From Leptospira inadai serovar Lyme str. 10 (lineage in GTDB: Bacteria; Spirochaetota; Leptospiria; Leptospirales; Leptospiraceae): 64,000 nt of DNA. The DNA is taken from the NCBI RefSeq assembly GCF_000243675.2, contig NZ_AHMM02000025.1:806001-870000 (forward strand), written 5' to 3'. The notes beneath the pieces are model-generated. The model was not told where the DNA came from and did not search any database. It worked only from the letters and a program-made list of their open reading frames with translations. The first letter of the stretch is position 1, and each line of letters opens with the position of its first letter. A program made the position numbers and the translations under genes. Shown here piece after piece: positions 18,571 through 29,054 of the stretch.

Positions 18571-20691
18571 TCAATTCGAAAACAGGAGAGCCCCTTCCGT
18601 AAACCGATTCGAGATCTCGTATTTTTCAAGATCCCCGATGCTTCCGAATTTTTCGGCGTCTTCCCTGCTGACTTCTATCCATTCCCTATCTTCTCTCAAA
18701 TCGGCGATTCTAAAGTCGGGCAGACCGCTTTGACGAACCCCCAGGAGTTCTCCGGGACCTCGTAATTTAAGATCCGCTTCGGATAAAACAAAGCCGTCGT
18801 CCGAATCCAATAGAGCTTGGATTCTATACTTGGCTTCCTCGGTAGTTTGCGACTCCGTTAAGAGAATACAAAAACTTTCATGACTTCCCCGACCGACTCT
18901 TCCGCGAAGCTGGTGAAGTTGAGAGATTCCGAAGCGATCCGCATGTTCGATAACCATCACCGACGCATTGGGTACATCGACTCCCACTTCGATGACCGTC
19001 GTACTGACTAAAATCTGTACGGTGTTTTGCTGAAACGATTTCATCACTCTGTCTTTTTCCGCGGCATCCAATTTACCGTGGAGTAGGCCGACGGAAAATT
19101 CAGGAAATACTTCTTTGCGAAGAGTTTCGTATCCTTCGATACAGGACTTGAGATCCGATTTTTCGGACTCTTCCACTAACGGATAAACGATATAACATTG
19201 GCGTCCTTGGGTTACGTATTTGCGAATCGAGTTGTACACTCCGCTTCTTCTATCATTCGTAAACCAATGCGTTTTAATCGGCTTTCTGCCGGCGGGTCTA
19301 TTCCGGAGAGTAACAAGTTCCAGATCGCCGTATAAGGTTAAGCAAAGAGTTCTTGGAATCGGAGTAGCCGTCATTGCGAGAATATCCGGATTTTTTCCCT
19401 TGGCTCTAAGCTTTTCCCTTTGTTCCACTCCGAACTTATGTTGCTCGTCGATAACGACTAAACCGAGATCCTTGAATTCTACGTCGTCTTGAAATACGCT
19501 ATGAGTTCCGATGATAAACGAAGATTCTCCCTTTTTGATTCGGTATAATTTTTCCGCGCGAGCCTTCTTGGGTTCTTTACCGACCAAAATCTCGATTCCC
19601 AAAAAAGGCATATTCCCTAAGAAATTCAGGATAGTTTGATAATGTTGCCGGGCCAGGATCTCCGTCGGCGCGACCATGCATACTTGGATATTATTATCCG
19701 TGTAACGAAGAGCCGTTAACAATGCGACAAGAGTCTTTCCGGAGCCTACGTCGCCCTGCAAAAGGAAGGCCGCGGGTCTATCGGTCTTGGTACCTTCCTC
19801 GATCTTGGTCAGACTTTCTTTTTGATCCTTCGTAAGTTGGAAAGGTAGATTAGGAATTAGGCTCTTTGCAGTCGGTGATTCGGGTAAAGGCCAAAATACG
19901 CGGGGAATTTTTGCCCGTTGGGATTTCTTATACTCTATTAGCAAATTAAAATAATATAATTCTTCGTACTTGAATCTCGTCCTGGCTTTCAGTAAATTCC
20001 CGTCTTCCGTGGGGAAATGTATCTCTTTAAACGCAATCGCTCGTTGTAAAAGATTTCTTTTAGTAACGACTTCTTTGGGGAGAATTTCCGGTATTTTCCC
20101 ATCCAAAGTTTCCAGCGCATGAAATACCAGCCGTCTTAGTCCCCTAGAGTCCAAATGCTCTTCGCGAAGAGCCTCCGTAGTGGAATAAAGCGGTATGATT
20201 CTTCCCGTATGAATCGATTCCGGCAGGTCTTCCCCGCTTAATTCGGCGTTGCCTCCGTAAGAAAGAACTTCGTAATCCGGATGAATTAATTGAAAACCGC
20301 GAAAGTATTCCAATTTGCCGGTCGCCGCAATCAGCAGACCCGACTGTAATATTCTTCGAAAATATTGAATTCCTTTAAAGAACACGAGGTTGACCGACTC
20401 GTTATTTTTAGTTTTAGCGGAAACTACAAGTCTGGATTTTCTACCGTGAGCAAGATAAGAATCGATTATTTCTAAAATAAGGGTTACCGATTCTCCTTGT
20501 TTCAGGAGAATATTTTCGGTAAGATTTCGATCCAAGTATTTGCGAGGAAACCAAAGCAGAAGGTCTTGGAGTGTTTTTATTCCTATGGTTTCTAGGACTT
20601 CCTGCTTCCTCGGTCCTACACCTTTTAAAATTCCGACCGGACTGGATAATCCGACAGTGACGGTTTTTTTTTCAGAGGCCGAGTTCTTCAT
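18571..20691 (-). CDS. recG: ATP-dependent DNA helicase RecG
   Basis: 706 aa, full-length RecG, which regresses stalled forks and branch-migrates Holliday junctions. The wedge/OB domain spans the first ~250 residues (GVGPRKQEVLETIGI, FPRKYLDR). The helicase core has Walker A GDVGSGKT, Walker B DEQHKFGV, TATPIPRTL, STTVIEVGVDVPNA and the QLRGRVGRG motif VI. A short TRG-like end follows. It starts inside the gene for the zinc-ribbon protein upstream (20-base overlap), so it is the last gene of a small operon with that protein and the nucleotidyltransferase. Confidence 0.95.
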   Translation of the reverse strand: MKNSASEKKTVTVGLSSPVGILKGVGPRKQEVLETIGIKTLQDLLLWFPRKYLDRNLTENILLKQGESVTLILEIIDSYLAHGRKSRLVVSAKTKNNESVNLVFFKGIQYFRRILQSGLLIAATGKLEYFRGFQLIHPDYEVLSYGGNAELSGEDLPESIHTGRIIPLYSTTEALREEHLDSRGLRRLVFHALETLDGKIPEILPKEVVTKRNLLQRAIAFKEIHFPTEDGNLLKARTRFKYEELYYFNLLIEYKKSQRAKIPRVFWPLPESPTAKSLIPNLPFQLTKDQKESLTKIEEGTKTDRPAAFLLQGDVGSGKTLVALLTALRYTDNNIQVCMVAPTEILARQHYQTILNFLGNMPFLGIEILVGKEPKKARAEKLYRIKKGESSFIIGTHSVFQDDVEFKDLGLVVIDEQHKFGVEQREKLRAKGKNPDILAMTATPIPRTLCLTLYGDLELVTLRNRPAGRKPIKTHWFTNDRRSGVYNSIRKYVTQGRQCYIVYPLVEESEKSDLKSCIEGYETLRKEVFPEFSVGLLHGKLDAAEKDRVMKSFQQNTVQILVSTTVIEVGVDVPNASVMVIEHADRFGISQLHQLRGRVGRGSHESFCILLTESQTTEEAKYRIQALLDSDDGFVLSEADLKLRGPGELLGVRQSGLPDFRIADLREDREWIEVSREDAEKFGSIGDLEKYEISNRFTEGALLFSN

Positions 20692-21073
20692 CCTGGATAG
20701 GTCGTGGTGGAGGAGAGTCTTTTACGATTTCCTCTTTTACGGGACTCGAATCATCCAATCCGAGGTAACAATATCGGCAACCATAAATCCGAGCCTGTCG
20801 TTTGGCGCCGGGGCTCGCCGGTTCGAAAAGTACCGCATAAAGGTATTCGTGCTTTTCCAATAATCTCCCGCATACGGGACAAATTCTCGGTCTAGGAAGA
20901 TTCGGATCCCAATTCCCGCCATAGACTTTTTTGGGATCCCCATATTCCGCGTTTCCATCTTTTTTTCGGAGAGAATCTTTCTTGTCCATGCGCTTGGTAT
21001 CGACCGAATATAATGCATGAAAAAACAAGGCCGCAGCGCCTAGAGCCGCAACCAAGGTCAGAAAGGTAATCAT
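20672..21073 (-). CDS. Membrane-anchored zinc-ribbon protein of unknown function
   Basis: 133 aa. Residues 2-22 are one membrane helix (ITFLTLVAALGAAALFFHAL). The soluble part has a CPVCGRLL knuckle and a second CRYC pair about 39 residues later, which should bind one zinc. The C-terminus is proline- and acid-rich. It overlaps recG by 20 bases and the nucleotidyltransferase gene by 4 (ATGA). It is unassigned, and the overlap with recG is suggestive only of co-expression. Confidence 0.65.
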   Translation of the reverse strand: MITFLTLVAALGAAALFFHALYSVDTKRMDKKDSLRKKDGNAEYGDPKKVYGGNWDPNLPRPRICPVCGRLLEKHEYLYAVLFEPASPGAKRQARIYGCRYCYLGLDDSSPVKEEIVKDSPPPRPIQDEELGL

Positions 21074-21747
21074 TGCTTTAGATAATCCTTAATTTTGGCG
21101 GCCATCGAACCGGGCAATTTGATCCCCTTCTCCTCCAATCTTCCCGCATATTTGTGAAACGAATACGTATGTTGAGAGGAAACTATTATTCCGTCGAAGC
21201 ACTCTTCCACTGATTTCGAAATGCTGGCCCAAAGAGGAAGTCGTTCCGAAATCATATTTTCGTATCTATGCAAAAGTTTGCGATTCACTCCTCTGCAAAT
21301 CGATCGATAAAAACAGAATCGGATGATCAATGCGGAGGATTCGTTTCCGTCCGCGATATCTTTTTCGAGTTGATTGAGGTTGATGCAATCTACGATTTCC
21401 AATTTGTAAGCGTTGGAATTATGTTCGAACGTGACCAAATTCAAAAACATATGCTTAAATAAGGAGATCTTATAGCAATTTTCCAGGCCGCACTCGCCCA
21501 TTTTACTATCTTCGCAACGAGTATACATTACGATATCCGTGTCGGAATCGACGGTCGCCTGACCGAAGTTAAGCGATCCAAGAATATCGAATGCGACTTC
21601 GTCTCCTCCGTAATTGATCAGTTTGGAGAATTTTTTGAAATCTTCGATTCGTTCCCTGGATATTTTAGTTTCATGCGACCTGAAGAATTTCTTTAAGCCG
21701 ATGAACTTTTTTATCGTTTCGCTATCTTTAAAACCGGGAAGTGTCAT
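21070..21747 (-). CDS. Predicted nucleotidyltransferase-fold protein
   Basis: 225 aa. The segment FDILGSLNFGQATVDSDTDIVMY has the GSxxxG...SDxD pattern of the polymerase-beta/MNT nucleotidyltransferase superfamily, with the two metal-binding aspartates in DSDTD. A later EIVDC may supply the third carboxylate. It is followed by a cysteine-containing helical region. It sits in a minus-strand run with a metallophosphoesterase 2 bases upstream. The substrate is unknown; a tRNA, protein-AMPylating or small-molecule role are all open. Confidence 0.65.
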   Translation of the reverse strand: MTLPGFKDSETIKKFIGLKKFFRSHETKISRERIEDFKKFSKLINYGGDEVAFDILGSLNFGQATVDSDTDIVMYTRCEDSKMGECGLENCYKISLFKHMFLNLVTFEHNSNAYKLEIVDCINLNQLEKDIADGNESSALIIRFCFYRSICRGVNRKLLHRYENMISERLPLWASISKSVEECFDGIIVSSQHTYSFHKYAGRLEEKGIKLPGSMAAKIKDYLKQ

Positions 21748-21749
21748 TT

Positions 21750-22748
21750 TTAACGGATAAAATCTTCCGCCGATACTTCCGAATCAGGATTGGCCCGGAT
21801 AAGCGAAAGCTTATCCCCGGAGCAATCGATATCGAGAAGCCAGCGGATAGAGTGATCCGATAGTCTATTTAATTTTACGTTTTTTACAAGATCGTTTTCT
21901 ATTTCTATCTCGGTAAAGAATCCGCCCGGTTGAAAACCGAAAACGGAATCCACGGGACCAAAATTGGAGGGATTTAGAAAAATCGTTTTTCCTTTTTTTA
22001 TGATTCCTTGATCCTCATGAACGTGGCCGGAAACCACTAAAGACGGGCTATTTTCGTCCAAATACCTGCGAATTCCTTGCGATCCTACATGCCCAAAACT
22101 CGGAATTTTATCCAAATATCCGAAAGCCGGGTTATGTATCACGACAACGTCCGGTTTTTCTTCGTTCAGGAAATCCTCCGGTTCGCTGTAACTTTTTCCG
22201 TTTCGATTATATTCGTGAAATTTAACGGCTAATTTTTCCGGAATCCCGGAAGTGATGATAGGAGCGCCGCCGTACCCCGCGAATTTTAGTCCGTCCATTT
22301 CGAACGTTTTTCTATGTAGGTCTCTTTCGTACAGAGCGGTATATTGAAGATCGATATCGTAGTTGCCCGGCAATAGATGAACGGCGGCTTTCGCGTATTT
22401 TTGTATGATTATTTCGATGAGCTCGTACTTTTCCTTCATCGTTTTGGAAGCCTGATTAAAGAGTCTTCGGTATTCGTGCGATTTTTCTATGACTGCGGCG
22501 GGGTATTTTTCCGGAAAGCGGACCGCTCGGGTCGCATAATCGTAAGGATTAATTTCTTCTTTTTGGTCCTCCGTGATCAAATACATCTCTTCTTGGAGGG
22601 TTACGAATTCGATAATGCGTTCCGGATTGAAGAAAGCCTTGTAAATGATGTCTCCGGAAAAAAGGTACAAATCACACTCGGTTCCGAGTAAGACTTCTTT
22701 TAGGCCTCGGAGGCCGTCATGAATGTCCGTGAGGTAAATTATCTTCAT
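21750..22748 (-). CDS. Calcineurin-like metallophosphoesterase
   Basis: 332 aa from the ATG at 22748, which has AAAGGA five to seven bases upstream; a GTG seven codons earlier is possible but less likely. The five metallophosphoesterase motifs are present: YLTDIHDG, FSGDIIY, LLPGNYD, VVIHNPAFG and VVSGHVHED. These bind two metals. The substrate could be a nucleotide or a phosphoprotein. Its stop is 2 bases before the start of the nucleotidyltransferase, so the pair may add and remove a nucleotidyl or phosphate group. That pairing is inference. Confidence 0.82.
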   Translation of the reverse strand: MKIIYLTDIHDGLRGLKEVLLGTECDLYLFSGDIIYKAFFNPERIIEFVTLQEEMYLITEDQKEEINPYDYATRAVRFPEKYPAAVIEKSHEYRRLFNQASKTMKEKYELIEIIIQKYAKAAVHLLPGNYDIDLQYTALYERDLHRKTFEMDGLKFAGYGGAPIITSGIPEKLAVKFHEYNRNGKSYSEPEDFLNEEKPDVVVIHNPAFGYLDKIPSFGHVGSQGIRRYLDENSPSLVVSGHVHEDQGIIKKGKTIFLNPSNFGPVDSVFGFQPGGFFTEIEIENDLVKNVKLNRLSDHSIRWLLDIDCSGDKLSLIRANPDSEVSAEDFIR

Positions 22749-22925
22749 TAAGATCCTTTCCTTTCGCACGGAAAACCGACTGAACGCCGTTCAAGCGGTA
22801 ATCAAACTAATTCTCCAAAGCCGCCAAAGAATGTCCAATCAGAAACCTAATTTTACCGCTCAAACTTTTTTAAGAATTTCCGGAAGAGTTATTTGAAATC
22901 TAGAAAAAATCTCGTCCAAAGAACT

Positions 22926-23618
22926 TTAGTCTCTCCAGAGCATCAGAAGACTGTCTTCGTTTTCGGATATCGGTTCTATCCGTAAATAATCCGGCCCGAA
23001 AAAGTCCAGAAGCGGTTTCAGGATCGTATTGGATCGTACGAAAAGGAAAACGTTTCCCTTTTCCGGTATGACTTTTTGGATTGAAACCTTGCCGGCGACT
23101 TCCGGAATTTCCGCTAGAAAATAATTTAAATCGATCCGAACCTCGTTACCGACTTCGGTAAGGGATAATATTTCGGGAACTTCCTCCACGATTTGTTCCA
23201 AAATCAATCTTCGATGAAACTTAAAGACCTTGGAAAAAAAACGGATCGGGTCAAAGGATCTAGGATTATGATCGTACAAGCGAAAAGATTCGATTCGGAA
23301 AATCACCCTATTTCCTTCTACGCGCACCGGACGAAGGGAGAGTTTGAATTTAACGTAATCCGTCCTAAGAAGTCTGGACCAAGTTAGTCCTTTGATGCAA
23401 TAATGCCCCGAAAGTAATAGAATTCCGCTACCCGCGTCCAGAACTAAAGACTCTAGATCCTCAGTGCCTTCGACGACTTTTTTCCGCAGGACTTTATTCA
23501 GGGAATGCAAAAGAATCGCGATGCGATAATTGCTCTTGGTGGAGCTTTCGATGCGGGAAGAATTCCCTGATAATAGATCCAAAAGATTGAATCCCGGAAG
23601 TTTCCGCAAGTCCAGCAT
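22926..23618 (-). CDS. Conserved-looking protein of unknown function
   Basis: 230 aa, soluble, without signal peptide or membrane segment. It is rich in leucine and basic residues, with beta-strand-like stretches (RVIFRIESFRLYD, NVFLFVRSNTILK). No motif I can assign. Upstream of the metallophosphoesterase with a 177-base gap, so possibly its own transcript. It diverges from gpsA. Confidence 0.6.
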   Translation of the reverse strand: MLDLRKLPGFNLLDLLSGNSSRIESSTKSNYRIAILLHSLNKVLRKKVVEGTEDLESLVLDAGSGILLLSGHYCIKGLTWSRLLRTDYVKFKLSLRPVRVEGNRVIFRIESFRLYDHNPRSFDPIRFFSKVFKFHRRLILEQIVEEVPEILSLTEVGNEVRIDLNYFLAEIPEVAGKVSIQKVIPEKGNVFLFVRSNTILKPLLDFFGPDYLRIEPISENEDSLLMLWRD

Positions 23619-23793
23619 GGGAAGGACAAGAGTAGCGTTTCTATTTATGACGGTAAACTCATTTCCAGGTTTTCTAAAATTTCAGAAAGAAAGAACGGAT
23701 AAGAGTTTCGGATTTTTTTCTTGCCGCCGATCGGTTTGCCGAACAGGATCATCGTTTCCTTAGAATCGAACAAATATTAGAAGGGGTTTTTGG

Positions 23794-24795
23794 ATGCAGA
23801 TCGGAGTTATCGGGTCGGGAAGTTTTGGAACCTCCCTCGGAGCCTTATTGGCGGATAAAGGTTATGAGGTGACCCTTTGGGCGAGAAACAAAGACTTAGT
23901 ACAGGAAATCAACGAGAATCATCTAAATGAAAAATACCTGCCTGGAATTCGCCTACCGGATAATCTAAAGGCGAGTCCGAATCTGGAGGATGCCGTAAAA
24001 AGCAAGGATATGATCGTGTCCGCTCCTCCTTCCCACGTAATTACCGATATTTTACGGGAAATCAAGGCATACTTACCCGAAAAAGCTCCCATAGTATCCG
24101 CGAGTAAGGGAATTGAAAACGGGAGCTTGAGGTTGGTTTCGGAGATTTTCGAAGCCGAATTACCGGGTAAATTTCATAGTCATCTATCGTATCTTTCCGG
24201 ACCTAGCTTTGCAAAAGAGATCGTAAGAAGAGTTCCCACGATCGTAAGTATCGCTTCAAAAAACGAAGCTACCGCGAGAAAGGTTCAGGAAATTTTCAGT
24301 TTTACCTATTTTAGAACCTATTGGACTCCGGATGTAATCGGAGTCGAAGTCGGGGGTTCATTAAAGAATGTGATTGCGATCGCGGCGGGAGTCAGTGACG
24401 GGCTTGGGTTCGGGCAAAATACCAGGGCAGCCTTAATTACGAGAGGGCTGACTGAAATTTCGAGATTAGGGGTCAAGCTTGGAGCGGATCCGTTAACATT
24501 TTTGGGTCCATCCGGCATGGGCGATCTAATTTTGACATGTTGCGGGGACGCATCTCGGAATCGGACGGTCGGTTTTCGGTTAGGAAAAGGAGAAAGTCTA
24601 GAATCCATTCTGGGTGGAATGACCGAAGTGGCGGAAGGCGTTAAAACTTCCAAAAGCGGATACGAGTTATCAAAGAAGCTAGGGATTGAAATGGCGATTA
24701 CGACCGAAGTATATAAAATGCTTTACGAGCATAAGAATCCGAAGGATGTTGTTAGGGACCTCATGAGCCGAGATCTCAAGAGAGAAGGACTCTGA
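23794..24795 (+). CDS. gpsA: NAD(P)-dependent glycerol-3-phosphate dehydrogenase
   Basis: 333-aa GpsA, which makes sn-glycerol-3-phosphate for phospholipids. The Rossmann loop is [16 protein letters not shown], the active site area is [18 protein letters not shown] with the catalytic lysine, and the [11 protein letters not shown] and [12 protein letters not shown] blocks are typical. An AGAAGGGG ribosome site precedes the ATG. The following gene starts 29 bases after the stop, so they may form a unit. Confidence 0.94.
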   Translation: MQIGVIGSGSFGTSLGALLADKGYEVTLWARNKDLVQEINENHLNEKYLPGIRLPDNLKASPNLEDAVKSKDMIVSAPPSHVITDILREIKAYLPEKAPIVSASKGIENGSLRLVSEIFEAELPGKFHSHLSYLSGPSFAKEIVRRVPTIVSIASKNEATARKVQEIFSFTYFRTYWTPDVIGVEVGGSLKNVIAIAAGVSDGLGFGQNTRAALITRGLTEISRLGVKLGADPLTFLGPSGMGDLILTCCGDASRNRTVGFRLGKGESLESILGGMTEVAEGVKTSKSGYELSKKLGIEMAITTEVYKMLYEHKNPKDVVRDLMSRDLKREGL

Positions 24796-24824
24796 AAGCC
24801 GAACGGCCCAAGAAACGAACTTCT

Positions 24825-27464
24825 TTGTACCGGCACACTTTCCATAATTCCTTAAGTAATTTTACGTTTTTCTTCGAACGAAGTCTCGTCATCTATTCAT
24901 TGCTTTTCTGTACGGCATGTTCATCCTTATCCGCACAAACAAAAAACGATTTCGGCTGGGTAGGATCTCCGGGAAATTTTTCGCTTAATATCGAGGGAAA
25001 GTCGGTATTCAACAAGGATTCCGATGTTTCGAAGTTCCCGGAGGGCTTGAATTTACCTCAAAAATCGGAATACGTACTTCTAGTGGGGGAGTATCTATTA
25101 GTAAATAAGGATTCCGTTAAGTTCTCCACTTTGATGAATTTAATTCGTCAGGAAAAAGATCTGGGCCTTGCGGAAGTTCTCCTGTCTTATTTTCAAGATA
25201 TCTATTTTTCTCGTAAAGGAACCGGGGAAAAAATCCTAAAACTTTGGAATCCGCCTAATAATAACGCCTATTCAAGGCAACTAACGGATTCCGTACGGAA
25301 CGTTCTTCTGCATAAGAAATCTCCGGAAAAAATAAAATGTTCCGTCAAGAATGAATACTATTCGCTATGCAGAACGCTAAGACTCGGAGCATATTTCTCC
25401 GATTTCAAGCAGGGGGAAAGCGACTACGGAAGAGAATATACGAACCTACATCGGGTAATCGCTCCCTTTACGGAAGAATCGGAACTGAGACATATTCCGT
25501 TTCTTGGTCATTATCTACCGGGGGTTTCCGATTATTTAGCGGAGCTAGGTTTGTCCAAAGATGCGGTTCACTTTAGCAAAATCGGAATCGTAACCGAAAA
25601 TTTGGGCGGTCGAATGGTTTCACATTCTTATGAAAAACTCGCCTATTATTACCTAATCGACGGTGATTTTGCCTCCGCTGAGAAAGTTTTGAAATACATT
25701 TTGGACCGACAAGGTGAATTGGCTCCAGCGTATAAAAATTCAATTTATTTAAAGTTGGGTGCTCTTTCCTACTTATCCGGCGATAATGCAAAAGCTCTCG
25801 ATTATTACCTGAACCTAGACTTCTTGGACTGGTCTACTCGGATTTCGCATCCGTTTCTGGGCGAGCCGATTTCGATTAATAGCGCCCGTGATTTGGTTTC
25901 GGTGGCAGTATGGAAATCCAAAAATTCCTTTAAAGCGGTGGACGCTCTCAATTCCGTAAGCACTCCCAAGAATTTAACCGAGGACGATCTATTTACCCGC
26001 CTTCGGATCATTCAAATACTGTTTGAAGACGAGCCGGATGTGGCCTCGAAAATGGCGATGGATCTAAGCTTTCTCGCACAGAGCAAAGGCTGGAGAAGAG
26101 TGGAATATTCGGCCACTCTCTTACACGGATTTCTTCAATTAAAAACCAATAATCTACGAAAAGCGATCATTGAATTTACGAAGGCCTACGGCATTCTGAA
26201 AGATACGGACCCGTCTTATCGCGAGGAATGGATTCGCTTAAACGGTCTTTTTCTATCTCACCGTGAATCCCCAAATATACGCGGGGTTAAAGGATTTTTA
26301 GATCAGGCGATGAAAATCGCAGCGGCGGGGTATGCCGACGATAAGATTTATGAAATTAAGAATTATCTTCCGCTTGCCTATGGAACGAAAAACCTGGAAA
26401 CGACGGCGATAGATTTTTATACGAGACATGGATATTTTAATGATTTATTGTCGCTAATGATCCATTCCGAAACCAATTCCGATCTGGCGGAAGAAGGATC
26501 TCCTTCCGAACTTTCTTTAATACGAACACATAATAGAATTTTAAAGTACAAAGGGTTTTATCCGCCTGGACGAGAGCCGTGGAAATCCAGTTGGTCCGAA
26601 ATTCGTTCCAAGGAAACGGTACGAGCTCGGGAGGATTTCGATCCGTTTAAGAACGCGAATTTAAAAAAAGTCGCCCATCCGGTTTTGGCTTTATTTCAAA
26701 AAGAGAAGAAATTGTACCTCTTTTCTAAAGACACCGACCATTCGTCCGAAATCGAAGTGAAAGAGTTGAATACGGACAACGTTTCAAGTTATTCGGCTCA
26801 GTCTGCACTCCGAACGGCAATCGAGACATTTTCGAAAAAAGACAAAGTACAAGTGTATCTGAATCTTGTCGGAGTGGAGGCCGTGGAGTACTTAAAGCGG
26901 GAATATCCTAACACCGACATTCAATTATTTCGCAGATTCGATAAACGGGACGAAGGTGATGTTGCGAAAAAAATACTCGGCCCTTCCTGCGGGGAACCGT
27001 TTCCGAAAGCCTCCGTGGAAGGCGACGGTCATCTTCAATGGCATTCCTTTACGCCTCAATATTTCGACGGGGTCCGATTGCTTCCCGGAAAATCAGCGAT
27101 GCTAGTTTGGAATCTAGGGGCCTATGGAAAATCGCCAGGCGGGTTAAAGGATTACGAATGGTCTTGTGGCAAGAGTTCTGTTTCCTTTCGGAAGCTAAAA
27201 AGAAGAATCGATTTTCGAAATTTACCGGATCGAATTTTATTTACGAAGGACTCCTTAAACGGAAGCGGTTGGACCGATAAATCCGAGGATTTCCTAGATT
27301 GGACTCGCTTCTGGCTTTCCGCAGGAACACATAGAATGTATTATATTCCGAATTGGGATCCGAGTTCCCAATCCGACATAAGTTTAGCGGAAAAATTCGC
27401 ACATGAAACGGGAGATTCCGTCTTCGGCCCGAAAGTTTTGAAACTCGTTCGACATTTGGAATAA
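24825..27464 (+). CDS. Large exported TPR-like protein with unassigned C-terminal domain
   Basis: 879 aa. The TTG start lacks a clear ribosome site, so a later start is possible. A hydrophobic stretch near residues 18-35 (LVIYSLLFCTACSSLSAQ) gives either a lipobox cysteine (FCTAC) or an SxA cleavage. Residues about 200-520 read as TPR-like helix pairs (ALDYYLNLDFLDWS, AIIEFTKAYGILKD). The last 250 residues are different, with an alternating beta/alpha pattern ending WLSAGTHRMYYIPNWD...AEKFAHETG. This end resembles CHAT (caspase-like) domains in layout, but I cannot see the His-Cys dyad, so that call is weak. Leptospira genomes carry several such long paralogues. Confidence 0.6.
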   Translation: MYRHTFHNSLSNFTFFFERSLVIYSLLFCTACSSLSAQTKNDFGWVGSPGNFSLNIEGKSVFNKDSDVSKFPEGLNLPQKSEYVLLVGEYLLVNKDSVKFSTLMNLIRQEKDLGLAEVLLSYFQDIYFSRKGTGEKILKLWNPPNNNAYSRQLTDSVRNVLLHKKSPEKIKCSVKNEYYSLCRTLRLGAYFSDFKQGESDYGREYTNLHRVIAPFTEESELRHIPFLGHYLPGVSDYLAELGLSKDAVHFSKIGIVTENLGGRMVSHSYEKLAYYYLIDGDFASAEKVLKYILDRQGELAPAYKNSIYLKLGALSYLSGDNAKALDYYLNLDFLDWSTRISHPFLGEPISINSARDLVSVAVWKSKNSFKAVDALNSVSTPKNLTEDDLFTRLRIIQILFEDEPDVASKMAMDLSFLAQSKGWRRVEYSATLLHGFLQLKTNNLRKAIIEFTKAYGILKDTDPSYREEWIRLNGLFLSHRESPNIRGVKGFLDQAMKIAAAGYADDKIYEIKNYLPLAYGTKNLETTAIDFYTRHGYFNDLLSLMIHSETNSDLAEEGSPSELSLIRTHNRILKYKGFYPPGREPWKSSWSEIRSKETVRAREDFDPFKNANLKKVAHPVLALFQKEKKLYLFSKDTDHSSEIEVKELNTDNVSSYSAQSALRTAIETFSKKDKVQVYLNLVGVEAVEYLKREYPNTDIQLFRRFDKRDEGDVAKKILGPSCGEPFPKASVEGDGHLQWHSFTPQYFDGVRLLPGKSAMLVWNLGAYGKSPGGLKDYEWSCGKSSVSFRKLKRRIDFRNLPDRILFTKDSLNGSGWTDKSEDFLDWTRFWLSAGTHRMYYIPNWDPSSQSDISLAEKFAHETGDSVFGPKVLKLVRHLE

Positions 27465-27686
27465 GAGTAGATTTGTGTCGTTTTGAGTTCTATTCTACGA
27501 ATTTTTCATTTTTTTCATCCCAAAACACTCGACACGGGACGGTTTTTAAGGGAGAGTATCCCCAAGAAAGATGGACCCCGATAGTAGTAGCCGGATAATT
27601 CCGGACCGACAAGGTCGTTACGAGACCAAAATTATTCCTTACCGCCTTACAAACTTAACTCAAAAATTTTTCGGAAATTCCAACCG

Positions 27687-29018
27687 TTGATGGACGCGAT
27701 CGGCTTTTTCGTAATTCTCATTCTTATTTTTGCCAACGGCTTTTTTGTGTCCGCCGAATTCGCGCTAGTTTCGATTCGGCCTTCCCGTTTGGAAGAGATG
27801 ATTCGAGATAATCGTCCGCTCGCACTGCTTACTAAAAAAGCGGCCTCGATGTTAAACGACATGCTTTCCGTCTGCCAAGTCGGCATCACGATTGCAAGCC
27901 TTCTATTAGGATGGGTGGGAGAAGGGTATTTGTCCGGATGGATCGAACTAATTTTTCGGTTCGTCGGATATTCGGCTTCGGAATTGACCGTTCACGGCTT
28001 CGCAGTCGCGCTCTCGTTCGCGTTAATTACGTTTTTGCATATTCTTTTGGGTGAATTGCTCCCGAAAACGATTGCAATCCAGAAAACGGAACAGATTGCA
28101 TTGCTGACAAGCGTTCCTATTTTCTTTTTCTATTACCTTTTTTATCCAATTACGTTTTTCTTAAATGGAATGACGTCTCTGATTTTAAAATCGATCGGAT
28201 TTAAAGAGGATGCTCATCGAATCATCCATTCTCCCGAAGAATTGATGATTTTAATTCAGGAGCAGAATCGTCAAGGGACGATCGATAAGGAAGAATTTCA
28301 GATCATCCAAAATACTTTCCAGTTTTCGGAACATCTATCTAAGGACGTTATGACTCACCGATTGAGTATCGTGGGAGTGCCTGCCGATATGTCCATGGAA
28401 GCGGTCTTATCGGTAATCGCGGAACATCACTTTTCTAGATACCCAGTTTATGAAGGAACAACGGACAAGATCATCGGAATCATTCATGTGCAGGCATTTC
28501 TCGCATGGCTTTCTTCCCCTAAAAGAAATAAGAAAGCGAAAGTAACGAATATCATGCAATCTCCCGTATTCGTGCCCGAGAATATGTCGATCGAAAAGGT
28601 GCTGCAGAAATTAAGAAGTGCGAATCAGCATATGGCTATCGTTATAGACGAGTACGGGGGAGTGTCCGGATTGCTGACCCTCGAAGACATCATAGAGGAA
28701 GTTTTCGGCCAGATAAGGGACGAAACCGACGATCATGAAACGGACCCCGTGCCTAGCGATATTCCCGACGCGTTCGATATCGATGGCGAGACCGAATTGG
28801 ACGAGCTGAAAGAGATACTAACCGGTATCGAAGAAGAAACGCTTAGCGACATAAGAACCATCGCGGGGTTTATCCTGGATAAATTGGAAGATATGCCTAA
28901 AGAAGGGACGGAAGTTCTGATTCCGGAAGGTAAATTGAGAGTAGAGAAGATGGACGGAAATAAGATTATGACTGTTCGCTTCACTCGACAATCGCAGCCT
29001 TCCTCCTTCGCGATTTAG
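27687..29018 (+). CDS. CNNM/DUF21-CBS-CorC family membrane protein (HlyC/CorC-like)
   Basis: 443 aa. The first ~190 residues are a DUF21/CNNM transmembrane domain ([36 protein letters not shown]). Two CBS domains follow (about residues 215-340, including [15 protein letters not shown] and [24 protein letters not shown]), then a C-terminal CorC/HlyC transporter-associated domain. CNNM proteins move or regulate Mg2+ and are often mislabelled hemolysins. TTG and ATG codons are adjacent at the start (27687 and 27690). Single gene. Confidence 0.85.
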   Translation: MMDAIGFFVILILIFANGFFVSAEFALVSIRPSRLEEMIRDNRPLALLTKKAASMLNDMLSVCQVGITIASLLLGWVGEGYLSGWIELIFRFVGYSASELTVHGFAVALSFALITFLHILLGELLPKTIAIQKTEQIALLTSVPIFFFYYLFYPITFFLNGMTSLILKSIGFKEDAHRIIHSPEELMILIQEQNRQGTIDKEEFQIIQNTFQFSEHLSKDVMTHRLSIVGVPADMSMEAVLSVIAEHHFSRYPVYEGTTDKIIGIIHVQAFLAWLSSPKRNKKAKVTNIMQSPVFVPENMSIEKVLQKLRSANQHMAIVIDEYGGVSGLLTLEDIIEEVFGQIRDETDDHETDPVPSDIPDAFDIDGETELDELKEILTGIEEETLSDIRTIAGFILDKLEDMPKEGTEVLIPEGKLRVEKMDGNKIMTVRFTRQSQPSSFAI

Positions 29019-29054
29019 GTTGTAACTCGCCGGTAAATAGGAAATTCTATTAAC

